This document shows, piece by piece, positions 9,769 to 19,005 of a DNA stretch of 64,000 nt. The DNA lies in contig CALSMN010000006.1 of the NCBI GenBank assembly GCA_943787465.1, positions 141,105 through 205,104 of the forward strand, given 5' to 3'. The first letter of the stretch is position 1. Every line of letters starts with the position of its first letter. This DNA comes from an uncultured Bacteroidia bacterium. Lineage in GTDB: Bacteria > Bacteroidota > Bacteroidia > NS11-12g > UBA9320. Position numbers and translations under genes: made by a program. Under the pieces are notes generated by a model that saw nothing but the letters and a program-made list of their open reading frames with translations, was not told the DNA's origin and did no database searches.

Positions 9769-11367
9769 ATGGCAACATTATTAGAAACTAGAACAGACTC
9801 TGGAATTTCTCCATACATTGGAGACTGGGATACTGCTGCAGTAATTCACTTGTTAAGACGTGTTCATTTCGGTGTAACAAAAGAAAACATTGATTACTTC
9901 AAGAATAAATCATTAGAAGCTACAATCGATGAAGTTCTTGATATTGATTATACTATACCCTCACCACCTTTAAATAATTATAATACCAATAACCCAGATC
10001 CTGTTATTGGTGCAGGTGAGTCTTGGGTAGATGATTATAACTCCACATTAAATAATGTAAGAATGCGATCATTTAAATCATGGTGGGTAGGTCAAATTGT
10101 GAATCATGATAAAACAATTCGGGAAAAAATGGTACTATTTTGGCACAACCATTTTTCAACACAATCTGCAGTATATGGATGGGCAAACTTTGGATACAAT
10201 AATAATCAACTACTCCGTTCAAATTGTCTCAAAAACTTCAAATCACTGGTAAAGGATGTGACACTTGATCCTGCCATGCTTGTATTTTTAAATGGTGAAA
10301 GAAATAGTAAATCTGCCCCTGACGAAAATTACTCACGGGAACTTCAGGAGTTATTCACCTTAGGTAAAGGTCCAGATTCAAAGTATACTGAGTCTGATGT
10401 AATTGCTGGCGCTAAAGTATTAACAGGTTGGAGAATTGACAGATCTGACGGTTCCGTCTATTTTCAGGAGAATAGACACGACACCTCTGACAAACAGTTC
10501 TCTTCGTTTTATAACAATTATACCGTAACTGGAAAAACTGGGCAAAATGGAGTTACTGAATTGGATGACATGCTCAACATGATTTTTGCTCAAAACGAAG
10601 TTGCCAAGCATATAGTTAGAAAATTGTATCGTTGGTTTGTTTACTATGACATAGATGAAGAAACTGAAACTAATGTTATCACTCCCCTAGCGACCATTTT
10701 TCGAAATAGTGGCTATGAAATGAAACCCCTAATGAAAGCATTACTTAGCAGTGAACATTTTTTTGATCCTGCAAATCGAGGAGCAATCATTAAAAGTCCC
10801 GCTGATTTTTCCCTTGGAATAACTCGTATGTTTGATATAAAAATACCAGATTCATCCGATTATATCACGCAATATATTGCATGGAATAGACTTGCTTATA
10901 CGACTGCTTATGCTCAACAAAACTTAGGAGATCCTCCTAGTGTTTCAGGCTGGCCTGCCTATTATCAAATACCACAATTTCATGAAATATGGATCAATAG
11001 TGACACATTGGTTGTACGGAATAAAATCTCTGATATTCTTGCCTCTACAGGCTATTCTTTAGGAGGTACAGAACGATTAAAAATTGACCCATTACATTTT
11101 ACCGAACAGTTCTTAAATGCTGCTGATCCTAACGCATTAATCAACGAATTTTTGCAATTAATGCATACTGTTGATGTAGACCAATCGCAACGAGATTATT
11201 TAAAATCCGTGCTTTTATCTGGTCAAATTAATGATAACTATTGGACAACTGCATGGAACGCCTATTTGAATGACCCCACCAATACAACTAAAGCCAATGT
11301 GGTTTCATCTCGGTTATCCGCACTAATTAAATATTTAATGAACCTAAGCGAATTTCAGCTTTCTTAA
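9769..11367 (+). CDS. DUF1800 domain protein
   Basis: A 532-residue protein with the DUF1800 pattern: HLLRRVHFGVTKENIDYF near the N-terminus, REKMVLFWHNHFST at about residues 120-133 and the signature NYSRELQELFTLG at about 187-199. No ordinary signal peptide is visible at the N-terminus. The function of DUF1800 is not established. It is the first gene of a pair with a DUF1501 protein 11 bases downstream; the two families co-occur very widely in Bacteroidota, Planctomycetes and Proteobacteria, so they probably act as a unit on an extracellular substrate. The ATG at 9769 is the first good start. Confidence 0.93.
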   Translation: MATLLETRTDSGISPYIGDWDTAAVIHLLRRVHFGVTKENIDYFKNKSLEATIDEVLDIDYTIPSPPLNNYNTNNPDPVIGAGESWVDDYNSTLNNVRMRSFKSWWVGQIVNHDKTIREKMVLFWHNHFSTQSAVYGWANFGYNNNQLLRSNCLKNFKSLVKDVTLDPAMLVFLNGERNSKSAPDENYSRELQELFTLGKGPDSKYTESDVIAGAKVLTGWRIDRSDGSVYFQENRHDTSDKQFSSFYNNYTVTGKTGQNGVTELDDMLNMIFAQNEVAKHIVRKLYRWFVYYDIDEETETNVITPLATIFRNSGYEMKPLMKALLSSEHFFDPANRGAIIKSPADFSLGITRMFDIKIPDSSDYITQYIAWNRLAYTTAYAQQNLGDPPSVSGWPAYYQIPQFHEIWINSDTLVVRNKISDILASTGYSLGGTERLKIDPLHFTEQFLNAADPNALINEFLQLMHTVDVDQSQRDYLKSVLLSGQINDNYWTTAWNAYLNDPTNTTKANVVSSRLSALIKYLMNLSEFQLS

Positions 11368-11378
11368 CTTTACAAACC

Positions 11379-12962
11379 ATGAAAAGAAGAGAATTTATAA
11401 AACGTGTAGCCCCCGCATCACTTCTTCCATTTGCTATTAACGGACAACCTATCACAGCATTCGGAAAATTATTGGGAGCAGATGCCAAAGATTTTACACA
11501 AACAGACAAAGTTTTGGTATTAGTTCAACTCAATGGGGGGAATGACGGACTCAATACATTAATTCCACTTGATCAATACACCAACTTAACTAAAGCTCGT
11601 CCAGATTTATACATTCCCGAAGATAAGGTTTTACCCTTAAATGGAATTGATGGTACCGGTTTTCATCCAGCTATGTCAAAAATGAAAAACATGTATGATG
11701 AAGGAAAAATGAGAATCATTCAATCCGTTGGATATCCCAATCAAAATTATTCTCACTTTAGATCCACTGATATATGGATGTCAGGGGGTAATTCAGACGA
11801 AGTATTAGAAAGCGGCTGGGTAGGCCGATATTTATCTGAAGAATTTCCAAATTATCCAAATGGTTTTCCAAATGATGACATGGAAGACCCCCTAGCTATA
11901 CAAATAGGATCACTGGTATCTCAAGTATGCCAAGGTGTCGCTGTTAATATGGGTTTTGCTTTATCCAATCCATCAAACTATTACCAACTCCTCTCTGGAA
12001 ATTATCCCGATGCACCGGATTCATGGGCTGGCAAGGAACTTGATTACGTGAGAACCATAGCAAGACAATCCAATGCATATTCACTTAAAATAAAAGAAGC
12101 CGCAGAAAATGCTTCCAATCTTTCTGATTTTTACCCAGAGGGTAATCGACTTGCCGATCAACTCAAAATTGTAGCTCAACTCATTGCAGGTGGATTACAA
12201 ACCCGAGTGTATATTGTATCTATGGGTGGTTTCGACACCCATGCAAACCAAGTAGACCCCGTTGACAGCAATGAAACGGGTTATCATGCTTACTTGCTAG
12301 AAACAGTATCCGAGGCTATTCATGCATTCCAAGATGATATCGAAAAATTAAAGGTAGATGATCGTGTTCTCGGAATGACATTTAGCGAATTTGGTAGACG
12401 TATTGTCAGTAATGCTAGCACAGGAACTGATCATGGGTCAGCAGCACCATTATTCATGTTCGGTTCTAAAGTAAAATCAGGTATTTCTGGGAAGAATCCA
12501 ATTATTCCTGAGGATGCTACGGTAAGAGATAATTTAGAAATGGAATTTGATTTTAGAACCATTTATAGTGCTATTTTGCAAGATTGGTTTTGCATAGATA
12601 AATCAGACACGGATACCGTTCTACTCCATGATTTTGATAAAATGGATATCATTCAAAATGTTTGCGAAACATCTTCAATTGAAAAACTGAGGAGAAAACA
12701 AGCTGGAGACGCCTACATTACGAACTATCCTAACCCATTTAGCTCAGAAACTACCATCAAATACTATTCTGATGGTGGTCATGTGAATATATCCATTCTT
12801 GACACTCACGGAAGAATCATTACCAATCTTGTAAATACGTCCATAGCTCAGGGCACACACGAGGTTCAATTCAATGCAATGGGACTCAAGCCTGGCACAT
12901 ATTATTGCCAATTCCAGAACAACATGATGTCACAGACTAAGAGTCTACTTAAAATTAGATAA
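11379..12962 (+). CDS. DUF1501 (sulfatase/phosphatase-fold) protein with type IX sorting domain
   Basis: A 527-residue secreted protein. It begins MKRREFIKRVAPASLLPFA, a twin-arginine-like signal. The DUF1501 domain (about 40-430), an alkaline-phosphatase-fold relative, shows VQLNGGNDGLNTLIPL, GGFDTHANQ, TFSEFGRR and GTDHGSAAPLFMFG. The last 80 residues are a type IX secretion C-terminal domain, starting YPNPFSSETTIKYY and ending KSLLKIR, so the protein should cross the outer membrane and be anchored or released at the surface. Catalytic activity is unproven. It follows the DUF1800 gene and its 3' end overlaps the convergent rfbC by 18 bases. Confidence 0.93.
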   Translation: MKRREFIKRVAPASLLPFAINGQPITAFGKLLGADAKDFTQTDKVLVLVQLNGGNDGLNTLIPLDQYTNLTKARPDLYIPEDKVLPLNGIDGTGFHPAMSKMKNMYDEGKMRIIQSVGYPNQNYSHFRSTDIWMSGGNSDEVLESGWVGRYLSEEFPNYPNGFPNDDMEDPLAIQIGSLVSQVCQGVAVNMGFALSNPSNYYQLLSGNYPDAPDSWAGKELDYVRTIARQSNAYSLKIKEAAENASNLSDFYPEGNRLADQLKIVAQLIAGGLQTRVYIVSMGGFDTHANQVDPVDSNETGYHAYLLETVSEAIHAFQDDIEKLKVDDRVLGMTFSEFGRRIVSNASTGTDHGSAAPLFMFGSKVKSGISGKNPIIPEDATVRDNLEMEFDFRTIYSAILQDWFCIDKSDTDTVLLHDFDKMDIIQNVCETSSIEKLRRKQAGDAYITNYPNPFSSETTIKYYSDGGHVNISILDTHGRIITNLVNTSIAQGTHEVQFNAMGLKPGTYYCQFQNNMMSQTKSLLKIR

Positions 12963-13502
12963 CGAAAAAGGAGATTTAAAATCCTTGAATAACGGAGCCA
13001 ATTTATCTTTATCTGATAAATTAGGTTGGACAATATCCCAATCAATTTTCAAGGTGGGTGAATTCCAACGTATAGCTCCCTCTGACTCTTTGTTATAGTA
13101 ATTTGTACATTTATAAGAAAAGATGGTATGGTCTTCAAGCGTAAGAAATCCGTGGGCAAAACCAGGCGGAATATAAAACATCGTATTATTAATTTCACTC
13201 AACTCAATCGTAAAATGATGTCCGTAGGTAGGTGAACCTTTTCGTATGTCCACAGCTACATCCAAAACGCTACCTTTAATTACTCGAACTAATTTGCCTT
13301 GAGCATGGGGATGATGTTGAAAGTGCAACCCCCGCAATGTCCCTTTAGAACTGAGTGATTGATTATCTTGTACAAATTTATCGACACCATAACTATTTAA
13401 AACATCTTCTCTAAAACTCTCAAAAAAATAGCCCCTATCATCACCGTATATTTTAGGTGCAATGATTAACAAACCTTCAATTTCAATTTCACTAACTACC
13501 AT
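12945..13502 (-). CDS. rfbC: dTDP-4-dehydrorhamnose 3,5-epimerase
   Basis: A 185-residue cupin-fold enzyme that epimerises dTDP-4-keto-6-deoxyglucose at C3 and C5 on the way to dTDP-rhamnose. The motifs GDDRGYFFESF, LRGLHFQ with the catalytic His, and GFAHGFLTLEDHTIFSY are all present and in order. I place the start at ATG 13502 (MVVSEIEIEG), not at the ATG four codons upstream, because family members begin just before the first strand. It stands alone here: rfbA, rfbB and rfbD are not in the window. The nearby WbpM-type gene may belong to the same polysaccharide programme. It converges on and overlaps the DUF1501 gene. Confidence 0.95.
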   Translation of the reverse strand: MVVSEIEIEGLLIIAPKIYGDDRGYFFESFREDVLNSYGVDKFVQDNQSLSSKGTLRGLHFQHHPHAQGKLVRVIKGSVLDVAVDIRKGSPTYGHHFTIELSEINNTMFYIPPGFAHGFLTLEDHTIFSYKCTNYYNKESEGAIRWNSPTLKIDWDIVQPNLSDKDKLAPLFKDFKSPFSLSNFK

Positions 13503-13615
13503 AATAAAGTACAATATTAAATAACTTATTAACTTGTTAAAAATTGTTTATGATAAGGATACAGGAGCAGCTTTAAAATGAGAAATTTGCATACTACAAT
13601 TTAAATTGCTTAATT

Positions 13616-15886
13616 ATGACTGAACCACATTATCTAAAAGATCTTAATCCCGAACAAAAAGCAGCTGTTATTCAAACAGACGGCCCAATTATGATTGTAG
13701 CAGGAGCTGGCTCAGGAAAAACTAGAGTTTTGACCTATCGAATTGCTCATTTAATTGCCACCGGAGTTGATGCCTTCAATATACTCTCGCTCACATTTAC
13801 TAATAAAGCAGCAAAAGAAATGAGGAATCGTATTGAAAAGGTTATAGGCCTAGAAGCTAGAAACATATGGATGGGCACCTTTCACTCTGTATTTGCTAAA
13901 ATACTAAGAATAGAAGCAGATAAGATTGGTTATCCTCGAAACTTCACCATATATGACTCCGATGATAGTAAGAGTTTAATTAAAACTATTGTTAAGGAAA
14001 TGAACCTAGATGATAAGATATACAAACCTAATTATATTTTATCACGAATTAGTCATGCTAAAAATAACCTGATACAAGCCCATGTATATCAAAAACAGAC
14101 CGAATTGGTTGCCTATGACGAGACTACAGGAAGAGGTAAAATTAATGAGATATATGTAGAATATGCCAAACGATGTTTTCGCGCTGGAGCAATGGATTTT
14201 GATGATTTACTTTTAAATACCTTTAAATTATTAAATAATTTTCCGGACGTACTCCATAAATATCAGCATAAATTCAAGTATGTAATGGTGGATGAGTATC
14301 AAGATACCAACCATTGTCAATATATGATTATAAAAAAATTAGCCAGTGTTTTTGAGAACATTTGTGTTGTCGGAGATGATGCACAAAGCATATATTCATT
14401 TAGAGGTGCTACTATTAAAAATATATTGAACTTTGAAAAGGATTATCCAGACTTAAGCATTTTTAAACTTGAACAAAATTACCGTTCTTCAAGTACAATT
14501 GTCAGAGCAGCAAACAGTGTTATTGCTAAAAATAAAGATCAGCTTCAAAAAAATGTATGGACTAGTAATGATTCTGGCAATAAAATCAAAATTATTCGAG
14601 CCGTTACTGACAATGAGGAAGGGAAAATGATTGCACAAGCCATTTTTGAAACCAAAATGGCCGAACAAAAAATGAATAGTGATTTTGCTATTCTCTACAG
14701 AACAAATTCACAATCAAGAAGTCTGGAAGAAGCATTAAGAAAAATCAATATACCATACCGAATATATGGTGGTTTAAGTTTTTATCAACGAAAAGAAATT
14801 AAAGATATTTTAGCTTATTTTAGACTAACTATAAATCAATCAGATGAAGAAGCCCTGAAAAGAATTATTAATTATCCAACACGCGGTATAGGTAAAACTT
14901 CTCTGGATAAAATAACAATCATTGCCTCTAATGAGGAGAAACCTATTTGGGATATTATATCCAATGCTCAATTATATCCAGAAATACAAAGTATAAAATC
15001 GAAACTAAGCAATTTTGTATCAATGATTCAGAGTTTTATTACGTTGAGCAATAAACAAAATGCCTATGAATTAGGAATGCACATAGCTCGCACTACCAAT
15101 CTTCTTAAAAACTTAAATGAAGATAAAACAATTGAAGGTATTAGTAAATATGAAAACATGGTAGAGTTACTTAATGGATTAAAGGAATTTGTTGAAGATG
15201 ACACCAATGATTCTGAAAAAGATCTGGGGAGCTATATGCAAGATATTGCTTTGTTAACAGACTCAGATAAAGTGTTAGATGACAATGACAGAGTATCATT
15301 GATGACCATTCATCAAAGTAAGGGGTTAGAGTATAGTCATGTCTTTGTGTCTGGATTAGAAGAAAATTTATTCCCCTCTCAAATGGCGCTAGCTAACCGA
15401 AGTGAGTTGGAAGAAGAACGACGACTTTTTTACGTAGCAATAACCAGAGCCGAACATGGCTTAACACTTTCTTTTGCTACAAGCCGTTTTAGATTTGGTA
15501 CTCTCCTTCCTTGTGAGCCAAGTCGATTTATTGATGAAATTGACCCAGAATTTTTAGAGTTCACTAAATTGTCACTCTCCCAATCTTTAAGAAAAAGTGA
15601 AGACCAAAAAGAATTTGATTATTCTTTAAAATCCAAAAGTAATTTACAACGAACGATTTCCAGACAAAACAAACCAAAATTAATTAGACCTCCTGCTACT
15701 GAAAATTTTTTGGCAGAGGACATAAGTGATATCGCTATTTCAATGAAACTAGAACACCAACGATTTGGTGAGGGAGTTGTCACAAAACTAGAACCACATG
15801 TAAATCCTGAAAAAGCCACCATTGAGTTTCATGATTTTGGCGAGAAAACACTAGTTTTAAAGTTTGCAAAACTTAGAAAATTATAG
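13616..15886 (+). CDS. uvrD: ATP-dependent DNA helicase, UvrD/PcrA type
   Basis: A 756-residue superfamily 1A helicase, the normal length for UvrD/PcrA. Motifs in order: Q motif LNPEQKAAV, Walker A GAGSGKTRVLTYRIAH (about residues 31-46), motif II DEYQDTN, motif III GDDAQSIYSFRGA, motif IV QNYRSS, motif V TIHQSKGLEYSHVFVSGLE and motif VI RRLFYVAITRAE. The C-terminal Tudor-like segment (FGEGVVTKLEPHVNPEKATI) is the PcrA/UvrD RNA-polymerase-binding type. It unwinds 3' to 5' in nucleotide excision and mismatch repair and removes recombination intermediates. It is monocistronic, divergent from rfbC. Confidence 0.96.
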   Translation: MTEPHYLKDLNPEQKAAVIQTDGPIMIVAGAGSGKTRVLTYRIAHLIATGVDAFNILSLTFTNKAAKEMRNRIEKVIGLEARNIWMGTFHSVFAKILRIEADKIGYPRNFTIYDSDDSKSLIKTIVKEMNLDDKIYKPNYILSRISHAKNNLIQAHVYQKQTELVAYDETTGRGKINEIYVEYAKRCFRAGAMDFDDLLLNTFKLLNNFPDVLHKYQHKFKYVMVDEYQDTNHCQYMIIKKLASVFENICVVGDDAQSIYSFRGATIKNILNFEKDYPDLSIFKLEQNYRSSSTIVRAANSVIAKNKDQLQKNVWTSNDSGNKIKIIRAVTDNEEGKMIAQAIFETKMAEQKMNSDFAILYRTNSQSRSLEEALRKINIPYRIYGGLSFYQRKEIKDILAYFRLTINQSDEEALKRIINYPTRGIGKTSLDKITIIASNEEKPIWDIISNAQLYPEIQSIKSKLSNFVSMIQSFITLSNKQNAYELGMHIARTTNLLKNLNEDKTIEGISKYENMVELLNGLKEFVEDDTNDSEKDLGSYMQDIALLTDSDKVLDDNDRVSLMTIHQSKGLEYSHVFVSGLEENLFPSQMALANRSELEEERRLFYVAITRAEHGLTLSFATSRFRFGTLLPCEPSRFIDEIDPEFLEFTKLSLSQSLRKSEDQKEFDYSLKSKSNLQRTISRQNKPKLIRPPATENFLAEDISDIAISMKLEHQRFGEGVVTKLEPHVNPEKATIEFHDFGEKTLVLKFAKLRKL

Positions 15887-15925
15887 ATTCTTACATTACT
15901 TAGACAATAAATGAATCATAAAAAT

Positions 15926-15933
15926 TAAATTTG
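15926..15933 (+). promoter_or_regulatory. -7 promoter box for the WbpM-type gene
   Basis: TAAATTTG, an exact TAnnTTTG match, 18 bases before ATG 15952. Because the box covers the TTG at 15931, that TTG cannot be the start codon if this promoter is used. Confidence 0.5.
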
Positions 15934-15951
15934 CATAATCTTTTAGCTAAG

Positions 15952-17871
15952 ATGAATCTGATTTCAAATCTAAAACTAATCACAGAAAATAATGCACCAC
16001 GTTGGGTTATTTTAGTAGTCGACATACTTCTATCTTTTTTCTCATTTACCCTAGCTCTATTTATTTTAGGTGTTCTTCATTTTGAACAATATACATTTGA
16101 TAGCTATTTGTTCTCAACTATCACTGTAGTGTCAATTCGTTGGGTTGGGTATTGGATAACTAAATCATACGCAGGAATTGTTCGCTATACAAGTACACAA
16201 GATGCAGTACGATTATTTGTAGCCATAGCACTTAGTACAACAGGTATATTAATATTTGATTGGATATACTTATCTATTTTCAATCATCTAATTATAAATC
16301 CTTCTGTAATCATCATTGATTCATTTATTCTACTCGTCTTCTTATCTTCGTTTAGAATAGGTTTCAAATTACTCTACAATCAATACGCTCTGCAGACATT
16401 TTCTGGAGAAAAACCCAAAAAAATTATCATATATGGTGCCGGTGAAGCAGGAATTATTGTAAAAAGATCGTTTGACAGAAATTATAAACTCAATAAAAGA
16501 GTGATTGCCTTTTTAGACGACAACCCAAAACTACACAATAAATCTGTAGAAGGAGTCAAAATATACTCGTCAGACTTTGATTACACATCCTTGTCTAGTA
16601 ATCCATCAAATATTGAGATGATTATTGCCATCAATAATTTTAGAGGGATAAAAAAACAAGAAATTATTGAAAGATGCCTTCAAAATAATACAATCGTAAA
16701 AATTATGCCCCCCGTTAGTGCATGGATAAATGGGGAATTCAATCCCAAAAATATGAAGTCTGTTCGGATTGAAGATTTGTTGGAACGTGAACCTATTAAA
16801 TTAAGTAAGAAAAAAATCAATTCAGAGCTTAGAAATCAAATTATCCTTATTACCGGTGCAGCTGGCTCAATAGGAAGTGAAATTGCAAGGCAATGCATTC
16901 ATTTTTCACCAAAAAAAATTATTTTACTTGATCAAGCTGAAACACCATTATTTAATATTCAAAATGAATTGAGTAAAATTCAAAATGTAGAAATTGTAGT
17001 TGCCGATGTATGTAATACTGCACGTTTGGAACGAATTTTCGACCATTTTAAGCCGTCCTATGTATTTCATGCCGCTGCTTATAAGCATGTTCCTATGATG
17101 GAAGATAATCCATATGAGGCTATTAATACAAATGTCTTTGGCACGCAAAATATTGCCAACTTATCCGTAAAATATAAAGTGAATAAATTTGTTTTTGTAA
17201 GTACAGATAAAGCTGTTAACCCATCCAATATTATGGGAGCTTCTAAACGAATTGCTGAAATATATGTCCAATCACTTGATGCTAAACTTCAATTGGAATC
17301 GGATAAACACACCCGGTTTGTCACTACTCGATTTGGAAATGTTTTGGGAAGTAATGGATCTGTAATCCCTCTATTCAAAAAACAAATAGAAACTGGTGGA
17401 CCAATTACAGTCACTCACCCTGAAATTACTCGTTATTTTATGACCATTCCTGAGGCATGTCAATTGGTTCTTGAAGCAGGTGTCATGGGTAAAGGTGGAG
17501 AAATTTACGTCTTTGATATGGGAGAATCTGTTAAAATTGTTGATCTAGCTCGCAAAATGGTAAAGCTCTCTGGTCTTGTGATTAATAAAGATATTCGTAT
17601 TAAATTTACGGGATTAAGGCCGGGTGAAAAACTCAAAGAAGAACTTCTTAATGATTTAGAAAACACCATAGGTACACATAATCCTAAAATTATGATTGCT
17701 CGTGTTCCTAATTATAACTATCTTGAAGTAAATAAACTTATTTCTGATCTTTATCAAGATAAAGACAATTTAAAGAACAGTACACTTGTAAAAACAATGA
17801 AGAAAATTGTTCCCGAATATATCAGTAATAATTCTGTTTACGAAAAACTTGACATTAAGTTTTTAAAATAA
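15952..17871 (+). CDS. Membrane nucleotide-sugar 4,6-dehydratase, WbpM/CapD type
   Basis: A 639-residue protein of polysaccharide synthesis. Four membrane helices (about residues 15-135) are followed by a CoA-binding-like Rossmann domain (YGAGEAGIIV at about 162-171) and an extended short-chain dehydrogenase domain with ITGAAGSIGSEIARQ at about 300. The active-site region is STDKAVNPSNIMGASKR, with Met in place of the usual Tyr, which is normal for the large WbpM/PglF subgroup of UDP-GlcNAc C4,C6-dehydratases. The product would feed rare amino-sugar synthesis for O-antigen, capsule or glycoprotein glycans. Start chosen at ATG 15952 because an upstream TTG lies in the promoter box. Confidence 0.92.
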   Translation: MNLISNLKLITENNAPRWVILVVDILLSFFSFTLALFILGVLHFEQYTFDSYLFSTITVVSIRWVGYWITKSYAGIVRYTSTQDAVRLFVAIALSTTGILIFDWIYLSIFNHLIINPSVIIIDSFILLVFLSSFRIGFKLLYNQYALQTFSGEKPKKIIIYGAGEAGIIVKRSFDRNYKLNKRVIAFLDDNPKLHNKSVEGVKIYSSDFDYTSLSSNPSNIEMIIAINNFRGIKKQEIIERCLQNNTIVKIMPPVSAWINGEFNPKNMKSVRIEDLLEREPIKLSKKKINSELRNQIILITGAAGSIGSEIARQCIHFSPKKIILLDQAETPLFNIQNELSKIQNVEIVVADVCNTARLERIFDHFKPSYVFHAAAYKHVPMMEDNPYEAINTNVFGTQNIANLSVKYKVNKFVFVSTDKAVNPSNIMGASKRIAEIYVQSLDAKLQLESDKHTRFVTTRFGNVLGSNGSVIPLFKKQIETGGPITVTHPEITRYFMTIPEACQLVLEAGVMGKGGEIYVFDMGESVKIVDLARKMVKLSGLVINKDIRIKFTGLRPGEKLKEELLNDLENTIGTHNPKIMIARVPNYNYLEVNKLISDLYQDKDNLKNSTLVKTMKKIVPEYISNNSVYEKLDIKFLK

Positions 17872-17872
17872 C

Positions 17873-18340
17873 TTACTCTATTTCCCAACCTTTTTCATGG
17901 ATAATCTGATCTAAGATATGAACAATTTCAATAATGGGCTTCGGAGCAAGTTGTTTCTCAAAAATAACTGTTGTTGTATCTCCAGGCATAATGGAGTACT
18001 GAAATGTAGTTGAAGGCAAATCAGAATAGCCCGTCATATATTGTGGTTTTAATTTATCCCTTGAAATATCTCTTATATAAGATTCTATTTCATTCATATT
18101 TTTTCTATTAATTTTAGTAAAACTTGACCCAAGAAAATCCACATGCCTTATTCCAATCCGATTAAGGCTTCTATCCCCTGTCAAAGTCATTTTATACGTT
18201 GGACATTCACCAAAACAACCTGATTTATCATACGAAATGAAAAGATCACTCTGGTGTGTATGTCTCCATTTGTTGGAAGAACAAGAGAAAAAAAACGCTG
18301 CAAAAAGCAGCGCAATAATTTTAAATCTTGAATTCATCAT
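17873..18340 (-). CDS. DUF6438-type lipoprotein
   Basis: A 155-residue putative lipoprotein: MMNSRFKIIALLFAAFFFSC gives a signal peptide with lipobox Phe-Phe-Ser-Cys at residue 20. The mature part has SGCFGECPTYKMTLTGDR, the Cys-rich signature of DUF6438, a family of unknown function. It is the last gene of a run ftsK-lolA-this gene; its ATG overlaps the lolA stop (ATGA), so it is translationally coupled. A second ATG three bases later is an equally good start. Its position after LolA suggests an envelope role but does not prove one. It converges on the WbpM-type gene with one base between. Confidence 0.82.
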   Translation of the reverse strand: MMNSRFKIIALLFAAFFFSCSSNKWRHTHQSDLFISYDKSGCFGECPTYKMTLTGDRSLNRIGIRHVDFLGSSFTKINRKNMNEIESYIRDISRDKLKPQYMTGYSDLPSTTFQYSIMPGDTTTVIFEKQLAPKPIIEIVHILDQIIHEKGWEIE

Positions 18341-18990
18341 CGTAAATCGATCTCAATTACTCCTGGTTTATCCTTAGGATTAAATCTAAAATAGCTGTCA
18401 TTGATTTCTACATTGGGTCTAAAGTCAGAAATGGAATAGGTAGTCACCATACCATTTTTACTATGAATAGATAACTCCTTAATCTTGTTGGCCAATTTAT
18501 CGATACTTAGTTTGACCATAAAATAACTTTTAGATTTATCTGTAGGTGTTAATTTAACAATATCTACTGTTGATTTCCCTAATGTTTTTTGACCTACATA
18601 GGAATGAATAAATCCTTTTTCATAAATAGTGAAGATTTCTGACGGATTAATATCAATTGCCTGTGGATCAAATTTAGATATTTGTACTTCATTGGCATCT
18701 TCAAGATAAGTCCATATGGTTTTTCCATCACAATATATTTCTTGACCAGAAATATTTACTTTAAACTTTTTACCTTTTTGATATAATACCCCAGATTGAG
18801 TAACTGATGTATTCGTTTGTTTATTCACGATATTGATTTTAAAGGAGGCCTTTACTGATTTATATGTTTTGTATGTTTTACTAAGTTTGTTAAGAATCTG
18901 AGTACTTCTGTTATCTTGAGTTTCAGAATTTGATAAATAAGGATTTGCAATGAGAACAAATAGCAGGGATAGCAATAGAATTTTTTTCAT
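18337..18990 (-). CDS. lolA: Outer-membrane lipoprotein carrier LolA-like protein
   Basis: A 217-residue periplasmic protein with signal peptide (MKKILLLSLLFVLIANPYLS) and a LolA-like fold: early SVKASFKINIVNKQT, then a half barrel with FKVNISGQEIYCDGKTIWTY and a final NDSYFRFNPKDKPGVIEIDL. LolA carries lipoproteins through the periplasm from LolCDE to the outer membrane. The gene lies 15 bases after ftsK, an order commonly conserved in Bacteroidota, and is coupled to a lipoprotein gene downstream. A LolC/E-like permease is found separately at 53.7 kb. Confidence 0.9.
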   Translation of the reverse strand: MKKILLLSLLFVLIANPYLSNSETQDNRSTQILNKLSKTYKTYKSVKASFKINIVNKQTNTSVTQSGVLYQKGKKFKVNISGQEIYCDGKTIWTYLEDANEVQISKFDPQAIDINPSEIFTIYEKGFIHSYVGQKTLGKSTVDIVKLTPTDKSKSYFMVKLSIDKLANKIKELSIHSKNGMVTTYSISDFRPNVEINDSYFRFNPKDKPGVIEIDLR

Positions 18991-19005
18991 TTATATTTAA
19001 AATTT

